Origin: Candidatus Nanopelagicales bacterium
Lineage (GTDB): Bacteria; Actinomycetota; Actinomycetes; S36-B12
DNA length: 35,580 nucleotides
Direction: 5' to 3'
NCBI GenBank assembly: GCA_023253325.1
Contig: JALRGY010000006.1
Coordinates: 1-35,580, forward strand
Made by a program: the position numbers and the translations under genes. Below, in pieces: positions 17,128 through 25,908 of this stretch; within the stretch, counting starts at the first letter, position 1; the number at the start of each line of letters is the position of its first letter. The notes under the pieces are model-generated. The model was not told the DNA's origin and made no database searches. It worked only from the letters and a program-made list of their open reading frames with translations.

Positions 17128-18632
17128 CGTTTCACACGACGCTGAGCCGATACAGCATCGCCTGCGGTGGTGGTGATTTGAACTGAGCATCGATAATTCT
17201 TCTTGGTCATTTTGGTGACCGTCGCCTTTTTTCGATCGATTGATCCTGTCCGCGTTTGCCCAGGGCCAATGGGTACACACACCACTCGCTCGCTGAGAAC
17301 CTCTGCTGAATTGGCATTCGAAGAAGTGAGATTAAAGACTGCTTTGGCGCCAGAGAATTTAACTTTACGAATCGTTCCAGCAATAGGGAGATCGCTGGGG
17401 GAAGTGATGACGGGTGCTGACGGTGGTGAATTTCCAGTTGTGTTCGCCGAGATAGCTGTGACGGTGTACTCGGCGCCATTAATGAGTCCGTCAATGGTGC
17501 ACCCGCCAGAGACGTTTTTCTCGGTCGGGGCAGCAAAGCAACTCAGTGAATTTTGAGTATCCGGACTCGCCTGTGTTGGTCCGAGAACGCTCACCGCGTA
17601 TTGCGTCACCGAGATGCCGTCGGCACCCGGGGAGATTGTGAATTGCAGTGAATTCTTGAGAGGCACCACAGATAATTGAGGTGCCAAAGTAGGTGCCAAC
17701 GTCAGGATAGCCCCGGCCTTGTTCAGGAATTCGAACTCGGCGCTGATTCGCGTGTAGACCCCAGGGTAACGGCTGGCGCAATCCTCGCCCCAACTAACAA
17801 TTCCAATGAGCATGGGCCCTGCAGAGCCTGAGGCAATGAGGGGTCCACCGGAATCTCCTTGGCAGGCATCGATAATTTTCCCTGCGGGCGTTGCTCCACC
17901 GGCACAAAGCATGACCTCGGTATCTACTTCTCGTGGGTTGAATCCGTCAAATCTCACGCCGTTGACTTCATAGGATTTACCACCCCCGCATGTCGTATCA
18001 GGAAAGACAACAAGGTTTCCTTTATGAAAAATTGGTGGATACCGATTGCCTGAGGTGCTTGTATTTCCCCATCCTGCGACGTCTGTGGGATGTCCGGGTG
18101 CTGTGTACTCACTGGCCAATTCCGGAGTCAGAACCGAAATTAGAGGAATGTTTGTCGCCGGTGAGGCAAGAGTCAACACCGCGATGTCATTTCGTGACGA
18201 TCGGATTGCGTAATCAGGGTGAACGTCAATAGCGGAAACGTTGATCGTTGGAACATTGCGGGCATCGAGATCCCGGGCGAACCCCGCAACAATGTTGCCA
18301 GGTTTGTCCGTGACTCCAGATTTCTGGTTGACCACGCAATGAGCGGCCGTGATCAACTTTGTGGGAGCAACCAAACTTGCAGCACAAAATTGCGCTTGAA
18401 ATGCATCCTTTGATGCAAGGTCCGTGGGGTCGAGCAATGCGACCAGAAATGGGACCTCTCCTGCCAGACTTTCAACGCCGTTCACGACTTTCGGCATGAT
18501 CGCTTGGGCCGAGGGAACCGATGTCTCAAGCCCCAGGAACAGCAAACTAGCAATTATCAAAGTCCCTGCGGATTGAAAGTGGAACCTAAACGCAGCAAAT
18601 CCGTGAGAATTCCCCCTCGTAAACCTGTTCAC
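17124..18632 (-). CDS. Secreted trypsin-like serine protease with fibronectin-III-like C-terminal region
   Basis: A 502-residue exported S1 protease. The signal peptide is the hydrophobic stretch near residues 22-44 (IIASLLFLGLETSVPSAQA). The mature start VVNGVESLAGEVPFLVAL resembles the IVGG activation site. The triad is H98 (TAAHC), D149 (RNDIAVLTL) and S261 (CQGDSGGPL); D255, six residues before the serine, sits at the S1-pocket position and predicts cleavage after Arg/Lys. After about residue 320 comes a fibronectin-III-like domain (TQYAVSVLG, GLINGAEYTVTAISANTTG) and a final module with two Cys and a basic end (RRVKR). No membrane anchor or sorting signal is visible, so it is probably released or bound by the C-terminal modules. 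Confidence 0.9.
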   Translation of the reverse strand: MNRFTRGNSHGFAAFRFHFQSAGTLIIASLLFLGLETSVPSAQAIMPKVVNGVESLAGEVPFLVALLDPTDLASKDAFQAQFCAASLVAPTKLITAAHCVVNQKSGVTDKPGNIVAGFARDLDARNVPTINVSAIDVHPDYAIRSSRNDIAVLTLASPATNIPLISVLTPELASEYTAPGHPTDVAGWGNTSTSGNRYPPIFHKGNLVVFPDTTCGGGKSYEVNGVRFDGFNPREVDTEVMLCAGGATPAGKIIDACQGDSGGPLIASGSAGPMLIGIVSWGEDCASRYPGVYTRISAEFEFLNKAGAILTLAPTLAPQLSVVPLKNSLQFTISPGADGISVTQYAVSVLGPTQASPDTQNSLSCFAAPTEKNVSGGCTIDGLINGAEYTVTAISANTTGNSPPSAPVITSPSDLPIAGTIRKVKFSGAKAVFNLTSSNANSAEVLSERVVCVPIGPGQTRTGSIDRKKATVTKMTKKNYRCSVQITTTAGDAVSAQRRVKR

Positions 18633-18644
18633 GCCTCTAATCTA
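18633..18644 (-). promoter_or_regulatory. Leaderless -10 element (TAGATT-N6-GTG) of the protease gene
   Basis: On the minus strand TAGATT is followed by six bases and GTG 18632. This supports the GTG as the true start. Confidence 0.6.
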
Positions 18645-18666
18645 CGCCAACTTTTAGCGCGATTTC

Positions 18667-19098
18667 TCACTGTGCGGCATCAACCTGAACTTTGATTAAG
18701 CAAGCGAGGTCCTTGACTGTCGTGAAATGCTCTACCTCGACTCCGCGCAGGGAAATCGTTCTGGAACCAACGTGATCAGGTGATGACAAATAAGCGTTCA
18801 CTGGCGCATTGGGCCATGCATCGGTGCTGACCGGGTAGTCAGGGTCAATCAATGCGTAGGAGATGACCGACCGGTGCGCTGCCGCTTGAGCCAGGGCGAG
18901 GGCGGGAAGATCACGACAACCTGAGTCAGTTGCAATGAAGACCATTGGGCCGTGAATATCCACTGCAATGAGTTCCCTGCAAATTTGTGGGACAGGACGA
19001 CTCGCAGTGATCTCCGTGACAAACACACCAAGTCGCTGTAATTCAGTGGTCAATCCAACTGGTGTGTTGGGGCTGATGAGGTGGATCACGGTGAGCAT
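18667..19098 (-). CDS. Conserved-looking protein of unknown function, alpha/beta fold
   Basis: A 143-residue protein, not recognised. It starts MLTVIHLISPNTPVGLTTEL and has alternating hydrophobic strands and helices; GPMVFIATDSGCRDLPALAL and AAAHRSVISYALIDPDYPV recall the nucleophile-elbow and following strand of small alpha/beta hydrolase-like proteins, but GxSxG is replaced by ATDSGC, so no activity is claimed. The frame is open from 19149, overlapping the pyrE start; I chose ATG 19098 because a TAGAGT hexamer lies seven bases upstream. It is divergent from pyrE with a 49-base gap holding both promoters. Confidence 0.65.
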   Translation of the reverse strand: MLTVIHLISPNTPVGLTTELQRLGVFVTEITASRPVPQICRELIAVDIHGPMVFIATDSGCRDLPALALAQAAAHRSVISYALIDPDYPVSTDAWPNAPVNAYLSSPDHVGSRTISLRGVEVEHFTTVKDLACLIKVQVDAAQ

Positions 19099-19111
19099 GC
19101 ATACAACTCTA
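19099..19111 (-). promoter_or_regulatory. Leaderless -10 element (TAGAGT-N7-ATG) of the unknown gene
   Basis: On the minus strand TAGAGT is followed by seven bases and ATG 19098. It decides between this start and the longer open frame. Confidence 0.55.
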
Positions 19112-19134
19112 GGGTTTGACCCCATTAGGTCTGC

Positions 19135-19147
19135 TAAGTTCTCCGTC
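19135..19147 (+). promoter_or_regulatory. Leaderless -10 element (TAAGTT-N7-ATG) of pyrE
   Basis: TAAGTT ends seven bases before the pyrE ATG and there is no Shine-Dalgarno. A short inverted repeat GGGT-TTG-ACCC (19112-19122) lies between this and the divergent promoter. Confidence 0.6.
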
Positions 19148-19693
19148 ATGTCTCACACAAAAGAATGGCTGCAACTCCGCCAACAGATCCTGGACAAAGC
19201 AGTTGTTCGAGGCAAGGTTATTTTGTCGAGTGGCCGAGAAGCGGACTACTACATTGACCTGCGCCGTGTGACTCTTGATGCGGTCGCGGCCCCATTGGTG
19301 GGAGCCGTTATGAGACAGGTGAACCAACAATTTGATTATTCAGCGGTCGGTGGACTGACCCTCGGTGCGGACCCGGTAGCTACAGCCATGATGCATGATG
19401 CTGCACAGGATGGTGTGCTATTGAATTCATTTGTGGTCCGCAAAGCCGAAAAACAACATGGATTGCAGCGGAGAATTGAAGGCCCGGATGTTTCAGGTGT
19501 TCGGGTGCTTGCCGTTGAAGATACTTCAACAACGGGTTCATCCGTGCTCACCGCGGTCGATGCTCTCCTGGCAGATAAAGCTGTTATTGCGGGAGTCAGT
19601 GTGATTGTTGATCGTGGTGCTCGTGCAACAGTGGTCGAGCGCGGCTATGAATACACCGCGGCCTACTCCTTGCAGGACCTAGGACTCGAGTAA
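19148..19693 (+). CDS. pyrE: Orotate phosphoribosyltransferase
   Basis: Makes OMP from orotate and PRPP in de novo pyrimidine synthesis. 181 residues, the short actinobacterial form. Motifs: KVILSSGREADYYIDLRRVTL (about 23-43, orotate side; FxLxSGxxSxYYxD type), GGLTLGADPVA, VVRKAEKQHGLQRRIEG (flexible catalytic loop) and the PRPP loop VLAVEDTSTTGSS (120-132). It ends 15 bases inside the convergent DUF368 gene. Other pyr genes are not in the window. Confidence 0.95.
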   Translation: MSHTKEWLQLRQQILDKAVVRGKVILSSGREADYYIDLRRVTLDAVAAPLVGAVMRQVNQQFDYSAVGGLTLGADPVATAMMHDAAQDGVLLNSFVVRKAEKQHGLQRRIEGPDVSGVRVLAVEDTSTTGSSVLTAVDALLADKAVIAGVSVIVDRGARATVVERGYEYTAAYSLQDLGLE

Positions 19694-20596
19694 ATCTACC
19701 TGTTCTTCGCTAGCGCCCAGTCGGCGTTCAATAATCAACAGCACTGACACAAAGAGCGCCCCGATCAGAAACATAATTATGGCGGTGCTCACCTGATCAC
19801 CCGGTGCGAGGAGTTCCCGGTCAGATCCTTGCCATGGCCATAGTGCCCGCAATGAACCGACCATCAGGCCGGTAATAATCACGAGAGTTATGCGGGCTCG
19901 GTTCTCGAGCAACCATTTCAAAAGCGATACGAACAGCGCGAGGCCAAGAATTGCTCCGAGAGCAAACACCGCGAGGTAAGCAACGTTACGGTCATTTACA
20001 GCTGCGATTGTCGGGTCGTACATTCCAACGGTGAGAAGTAAGAAGGACCCGGAAACCCCAGGCAAAACCAAGGCACAAATTGCAATTGCTGCCGAGAAAA
20101 ACACAAGGATCAAACTCGGATGAGTGATGTTGCCTTGGGGTAGTCCTGTCAAGATGAACAAAACGACCGCCGCAGCGAGTCCGACAAGAGCGTAGACAGG
20201 ATTCCATCCACCCACTTTGGTGACCATATGCGCTGGAACATAAGTACCAGCGATTACTAGTCCGAAAAAGAGAGCCTTCATGGCAATGGGTTGTTCTTCG
20301 AGCAGCGGTTCAATGATTTTCGCCCCGAGAACCACCATCGCACCCATGCCGATTGCAACAGGTATTAATAGCGACCATGGCAGGGCTTTCAGGGTTGCAG
20401 TCCCGCGCGCAGTCGATGGCTTGCCCCCAGAGAGTCCAAGGAATTGCCGGCCGGCGAGAACAACATTTGCAATCGCATTGATCAGAGTTTCATAGATGCC
20501 CACAATCAATGCGAGGGTTCCGCCACTCACACCAGGAACGACTTCGGCGGCACCCATGAGTCCACCGCGAACAAGATTGGCAAGAGTTTTCAGCAC
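19679..20596 (-). CDS. DUF368 membrane protein (PopT-type polyprenyl-phosphate transporter candidate)
   Basis: A 305-residue polytopic membrane protein with about eight hydrophobic helices. The N-terminal signature LVRGGLMGAAEVVPGVSGGTLALIVGIYE and the internal repeat LVLPGVSGSFLLLTVGMYD identify DUF368. Members of this family have been shown to recycle undecaprenyl phosphate across the membrane for cell-wall synthesis; transfer of that role here is by family. The GTG start is supported by TACCCT 6 bases upstream. Its promoter faces that of the RNA methyltransferase across only 30 bases. Confidence 0.9.
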   Translation of the reverse strand: MLKTLANLVRGGLMGAAEVVPGVSGGTLALIVGIYETLINAIANVVLAGRQFLGLSGGKPSTARGTATLKALPWSLLIPVAIGMGAMVVLGAKIIEPLLEEQPIAMKALFFGLVIAGTYVPAHMVTKVGGWNPVYALVGLAAAVVLFILTGLPQGNITHPSLILVFFSAAIAICALVLPGVSGSFLLLTVGMYDPTIAAVNDRNVAYLAVFALGAILGLALFVSLLKWLLENRARITLVIITGLMVGSLRALWPWQGSDRELLAPGDQVSTAIIMFLIGALFVSVLLIIERRLGASEEQVDLLES

Positions 20597-20608
20597 ACGG
20601 ACAGGGTA
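20597..20608 (-). promoter_or_regulatory. Leaderless -10 element (TACCCT-N6-GTG) of the DUF368 gene
   Basis: On the minus strand TACCCT, six bases, GTG 20596. The hexamer overlaps the left arm of an inverted repeat shared with the divergent gene. Confidence 0.6.
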
Positions 20609-20626
20609 GTGGTTAAGTTGCTACCC
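20604..20626 (+). repeat. Inverted repeat GGGTAG-N11-CTACCC between divergent starts
   Basis: Perfect six-base arms (20604-20609 and 20621-20626) centred between the two leaderless promoters of the DUF368 and methyltransferase genes. The left arm overlaps one -10 hexamer; the right arm fills the space between the other hexamer and its ATG. Could be an operator or a coincidence of the compact layout. Confidence 0.5.
20614..20626 (+). promoter_or_regulatory. Leaderless -10 element (TAAGTT-N7-ATG) of the RNA methyltransferase gene
   Basis: TAAGTT ends seven bases before ATG 20627. This supports that ATG over the longer open frame starting at 20444, most of which lies opposite the DUF368 gene. 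Confidence 0.6.
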
Positions 20627-21289
20627 ATGGAGCAAGCAGGCGGGCCCGTCGAGTCACGGGCTAATGATGAAGAACCTGCTGGGGAGCCTTTCACCGTCAT
20701 TGGTGTTGGACCATGGGAAGGCATCTGGCCCACTGAGGATTTTTATGATCCGGAACTCTTGCGCGATGGTGATAAACGCAATGTCACCGATCAGTATCGG
20801 TATTGGAAACTCGAGGCGATTGTTGCAGACTTGGACACCAAACGGCACTCGATGCACATGGCCATTGAGAACCTTGGCCACGATTTCAACATTGGAACCA
20901 TCGTTCGCACCGCCAACGCATTCCTGGTGAGTGAAGTTCACATTGTGGGTAAAAAGCGCTGGAATCGCCGCGGCGCCATGGTCACCGATCGATACCAGCA
21001 TGTCCACTACCACGAGAATGCTGAAGTCTTCGCCCAGTGGGCTCAGGAATCGGGGATTTCCATCATCGGGGTGGACAACATGGAGGGATCAGTCCCCGTG
21101 GAGACTTTTAGTTACCCCAAGAAATGCGTACTGGTTGTGGGGCAGGAGGGCACGGGGCTTTCTGAGCCCATGCGGGCAGCTTGTGAATCCCTCATAGAAA
21201 TCAGCCAATTTGGATCCACTCGCTCAATAAATGTTTCCGCTGCTGCCGCAATAGCGATGCACGGCTGGATCCGTCAATGGGCCGTTTAA
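20627..21289 (+). CDS. SpoU/TrmH-family RNA 2'-O-methyltransferase
   Basis: A 220-residue SPOUT methyltransferase using S-adenosylmethionine. The three family motifs are clear: motif 1 NLGHDFNIGTIVRTANAF (82-99, with the catalytic Arg R94), motif 2 CVLVVGQEGTGLSEPM (167-182) and motif 3 STRSINVSAAAAIAMHGW (197-214), which form the knotted SAM site. The first ~75 residues are an extra acidic segment. I recall a similar gene (Rv0380c) near pyrE in M. tuberculosis. The RNA target (tRNA Gm18 or rRNA) cannot be told from sequence. Confidence 0.9.
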   Translation: MEQAGGPVESRANDEEPAGEPFTVIGVGPWEGIWPTEDFYDPELLRDGDKRNVTDQYRYWKLEAIVADLDTKRHSMHMAIENLGHDFNIGTIVRTANAFLVSEVHIVGKKRWNRRGAMVTDRYQHVHYHENAEVFAQWAQESGISIIGVDNMEGSVPVETFSYPKKCVLVVGQEGTGLSEPMRAACESLIEISQFGSTRSINVSAAAAIAMHGWIRQWAV

Positions 21290-21292
21290 CCA

Positions 21293-21309
21293 GTTAATAT
21301 GTTGTTAAC
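21293..21309 (+). repeat. Inverted repeat GTTAA-N7-TTAAC upstream of fba
   Basis: Perfect five-base arms directly after the methyltransferase stop codon and 50 bases before the fba start. The AT-rich centre could include a -10 element. Candidate operator or promoter for the aldolase operon; function unproven. Confidence 0.4.
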
Positions 21310-21359
21310 GCAGCAATGGAAGGCTAGGCCCGAAGTATTCACTGAGAAGGGGAAATTAC

Positions 21360-22382
21360 ATGCCAATCGCATCACCAGAGGTTTATGCCGAAATGCTCGA
21401 TCGGGCTAAAGCCGGCAAGTTCGCCTATCCCGCGATTAATACGTCATCCTCGCAAACCATCAATGCAGCCATCCGCGGATTCGCAGAAGCTGAGAGTGAT
21501 GGAATCGTGCAGGTGTCATGGGGTGGCGCGGAATTTGCCTCAGGCCAGAATGTCAAGGACATGGTCACAGGAGCGGTTGCCCTCGCCGAATTTGCTCACG
21601 TAGTCGCTGCAAAGTATGACGTCAACATTGCCCTACACACCGATCACTGCCCGCTGGACAAGCTCCCCGGCTTCATGGAACCACTCATCGCAATTTCTCA
21701 AGAGCGAGTGGCCAAGGGTCTTGAGCCACTGTTCCAGTCACATATGTGGGACGGCTCCGCGGTCCCTCTCAAGGAGAATCTTGATATTGCTGAGCGCATG
21801 CTCGACGAATGCGTCAAAGCACACATCATCCTTGAAATCGAAATTGGTGTTGTTGGCGGCGAAGAAGACGGTATCGAGGCAAAGCATGATGCGAAGCTCT
21901 TCTCAACAGTCGAAGATGGTCTAGCAACTGCCAAGAAGCTCGGTTTGGGTGAGCGCGGTCGCTACATGGTCGCTGCAACATTCGGCAACGTTCATGGTGT
22001 TTATAAGCCAGGTAATGTTGTTTTGACACCCTCGATCTTGGACGACATTCAAACGGCCGTGGGCAAGGAATATGGCGTGGACAAGCCATTTGACTTGGTA
22101 TTCCACGGTGGTTCCGGATCACTGCTCAGTGAAATTCGCGAGTCCCTCGATTACGGTGTCGTGAAAATGAATATCGATACGGACACCCAGTATGCATTCA
22201 CCCGCCCGATTGCTGATCACATGTTTGTGAACTACAACGGAGTGCTCAGGATCGACGGCGAGGTTGGTATCAAGAAGCAGTATGACCCACGTTCCTATGG
22301 CAAAGCCGCTGAAAAGGGAATGGCCGATCGAGTGAAACTCGCATGCGAGGATCTTCGCTCTGTCGGAACGAAGATGAAGTGA
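21360..22382 (+). CDS. fba: Fructose-bisphosphate aldolase, class II
   Basis: Zinc-dependent aldolase of glycolysis and gluconeogenesis (fructose 1,6-bisphosphate to GAP and DHAP). 340 residues. Signatures: FAYPAINTSSSQTINAAIRG, the zinc/catalytic pair D95-H96 in ALHTDHCPLDK, EIEIGVVGGEEDG, FGNVHGVYKPGNVVL and VFHGGSGS, then VVKMNIDTDTQYAFTR. The spacing is that of the long class IIA type, as in mycobacteria. It has a Shine-Dalgarno (AAGGGG), unlike most unit-leading genes nearby. DUF3151 starts at its stop codon (TGATG). Confidence 0.97.
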   Translation: MPIASPEVYAEMLDRAKAGKFAYPAINTSSSQTINAAIRGFAEAESDGIVQVSWGGAEFASGQNVKDMVTGAVALAEFAHVVAAKYDVNIALHTDHCPLDKLPGFMEPLIAISQERVAKGLEPLFQSHMWDGSAVPLKENLDIAERMLDECVKAHIILEIEIGVVGGEEDGIEAKHDAKLFSTVEDGLATAKKLGLGERGRYMVAATFGNVHGVYKPGNVVLTPSILDDIQTAVGKEYGVDKPFDLVFHGGSGSLLSEIRESLDYGVVKMNIDTDTQYAFTRPIADHMFVNYNGVLRIDGEVGIKKQYDPRSYGKAAEKGMADRVKLACEDLRSVGTKMK

Positions 22383-22780
22383 TGTCAGGTGTCAATCTGC
22401 TAGGTGGGCCTGATCCAACGTTTCTGCCAGAGGGAGATGCAGCGCAAGCCGCGCTCGCCTCTGGCGATGACGCTCAGGCGATCGCCAAGAAATATCCAAC
22501 TAGTTCATTGGCGTGGGCAATATTGAGTGAGGCCGCCTGGGATTCGGGCGATGTGATTGCCTCCTACGCCTATGCCCGTGTTGGTTATCACCGGGGTCTT
22601 GATGCATTGCGCCGCAATGGATGGAAGGGACACGGACCAGTTCCCTGGAGCCATGTTCCGAATCAAGGTTTCTTGCGCTGCTTGCAGGACCTAGGTCGCG
22701 CGGCTGAAGCAATCGGTGAAGTCGATGAAACCGTTCGTATCAAAGAGTTTCTTGTGGACTGTGATCCGACTCTTGGATAA
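22382..22780 (+). CDS. DUF3151 family protein
   Basis: A 132-residue cytosolic protein of an actinobacteria-specific family of unknown function. It shows the family pattern: NLLGGPDPTFLPEG at the start, PTSSLAWAILSEAAW, ASYAYARVGYHRGLDALRRNGWKGHGPVPWSHVPNQGFLRCLQ in the middle (given here as the landmark region, residues 59-100), and the helix AAEAIGEVDE. The pattern of paired helices is TPR-like. The ATG overlaps the fba stop and the next gene starts inside its end, so it is co-translated with fba; a DUF3151 gene close to fba and purA is also what I recall from mycobacteria. Confidence 0.9.
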   Translation: MSGVNLLGGPDPTFLPEGDAAQAALASGDDAQAIAKKYPTSSLAWAILSEAAWDSGDVIASYAYARVGYHRGLDALRRNGWKGHGPVPWSHVPNQGFLRCLQDLGRAAEAIGEVDETVRIKEFLVDCDPTLG

Positions 22781-23741
22781 TTCTGATCGGACTAAACCTG
22801 TCTTGATCGTCGGTGCTGGTATTAGTGGAATTGCATGTGCTCGTGAATTGCGTGATCACGGTGTTCCTTTCAAGATCATCAATAAGGGTATGAAAATCGG
22901 AGGCCGCATGGCCTCCAAGAGCGTGCGCGACTCGGGAACTCAGTACGACGGTCGAGTTTTTGATATTGGTGCGTCGTACTTCACGGTGAGTGATCCGGGT
23001 TTTATGGAACTCACTGACTCAATGCTCAACGCTGGTGTTGTTGCCGACTGGACAGACACCTTTCACGTTGCTGATTCCCAGGGACTCGGGGGTGTCAAGG
23101 TCGGACCCATGCGCTACACCGCGCGAAAGGGAATCCGCAGTGTTGTTGAGTACTTAGCCCAGGATTTAGAAATCACAGAAGGTGAAGTCACTGACCTCGA
23201 CGAAATAGTTTTGCGGGAGCAATATTCCTCGATTGCCCTATGCATGCCAACGCCGCAAGCAGCAAAGATTTACCCGGAGGCTGCAACCATTTCTCCTGCG
23301 CAATGGGAGCCGGTAATTGCCGTGTCTTTTCTTTTCGCTGAGAAAATTTGGCGTGACTTCGATGGGGTCTTTGTCAACGGGGACAACGAAATCACCTGGA
23401 TTGCTAATGACGGAACTCGACGTGGGGACCACGCACCTGCACTCGTGGCACATGTCCACCCTGTTTTGGCCTCACACCACTTGATGGACCCGCAAGCGGT
23501 TATCCCATTCGCACTGCGAGCCGTGCAGCGGACTCTTGGCTTCATTGAGACGCCAATTTGGTCGCATGCTCACCGTTGGACCTTTGCAAAACCCCTTGAA
23601 GGCAGTACATCCGCATTGCCGTTGAGTCACGTGGGACAAATCTCTCTTGCAGGTGATGAATTCTCAGAAAAGCCTCGGGTTGAAGCAGCATGGCTTTCCG
23701 GCCGGGACCTCGGTCGCAACCTCGCTCAAAAATTTTCATAA
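22761..23741 (+). CDS. Renalase-like FAD-dependent oxidoreductase
   Basis: A 326-residue flavoprotein. The FAD-binding Rossmann motif VLIVGAGISGIACARELRD is at residues 14-32, followed by GGRMASKSV (the second dinucleotide-contacting motif) and GRVFDIGASYFTVSD, which is typical of renalase/amine-oxidase-like proteins. The C-terminal LAGDEFSEKPRVEAAWLSG closes the FAD site (family pattern GD...GVEGAxxSG). Bacterial renalases oxidise dihydropyridine isomers of NAD(P)H; that role is possible but unproven here. The frame is open from 22716; GTG 22761 gives a sensible N-terminus and 20 bases of overlap with DUF3151. TTG 22773 is an alternative. Confidence 0.8.
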   Translation: MIRLLDNSDRTKPVLIVGAGISGIACARELRDHGVPFKIINKGMKIGGRMASKSVRDSGTQYDGRVFDIGASYFTVSDPGFMELTDSMLNAGVVADWTDTFHVADSQGLGGVKVGPMRYTARKGIRSVVEYLAQDLEITEGEVTDLDEIVLREQYSSIALCMPTPQAAKIYPEAATISPAQWEPVIAVSFLFAEKIWRDFDGVFVNGDNEITWIANDGTRRGDHAPALVAHVHPVLASHHLMDPQAVIPFALRAVQRTLGFIETPIWSHAHRWTFAKPLEGSTSALPLSHVGQISLAGDEFSEKPRVEAAWLSGRDLGRNLAQKFS

Positions 23742-23749
23742 GACTCCGA

Positions 23750-25774
<2,025 letters not shown>

Positions 25775-25779
<5 letters not shown>

Positions 25780-25806
25780 CTCTCAAGAATGATGACTTTC
25801 AAGAAT
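25775..25806 (+). repeat. 16-base tandem duplication over the GNAT stop codon
   Basis: GATGACTCTCAAGAAT (25775-25790) is followed immediately by GATGACTTTCAAGAAT (25791-25806), differing at one base. The first copy contains the TGA stop of the GNAT gene. It looks like a recent slippage duplication. The remainder of the gap to 25896 holds a small GGGG/CCCC inverted repeat (25855-25869 region) and no gene. Confidence 0.75.
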
Positions 25807-25896
25807 GGGCACGCTAGTCCCGCACGACTTGGGTGAATCAGATCAGGGCGCCTGGGGCCAAGGATCCCCCGATGCCACGGTCCGTGTCGAACTCTC

Positions 25897-25908
25897 TAAA
25901 GTGCTGCT
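25897..25908 (+). promoter_or_regulatory. Leaderless -10 element (TAAAGT-N6-ATG) heading the pur operon
   Basis: TAAAGT ends six bases before ATG 25909. With the closely spaced or overlapping genes that follow, this may be the main promoter for the aminotransferase-purD unit and beyond. Confidence 0.65.
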
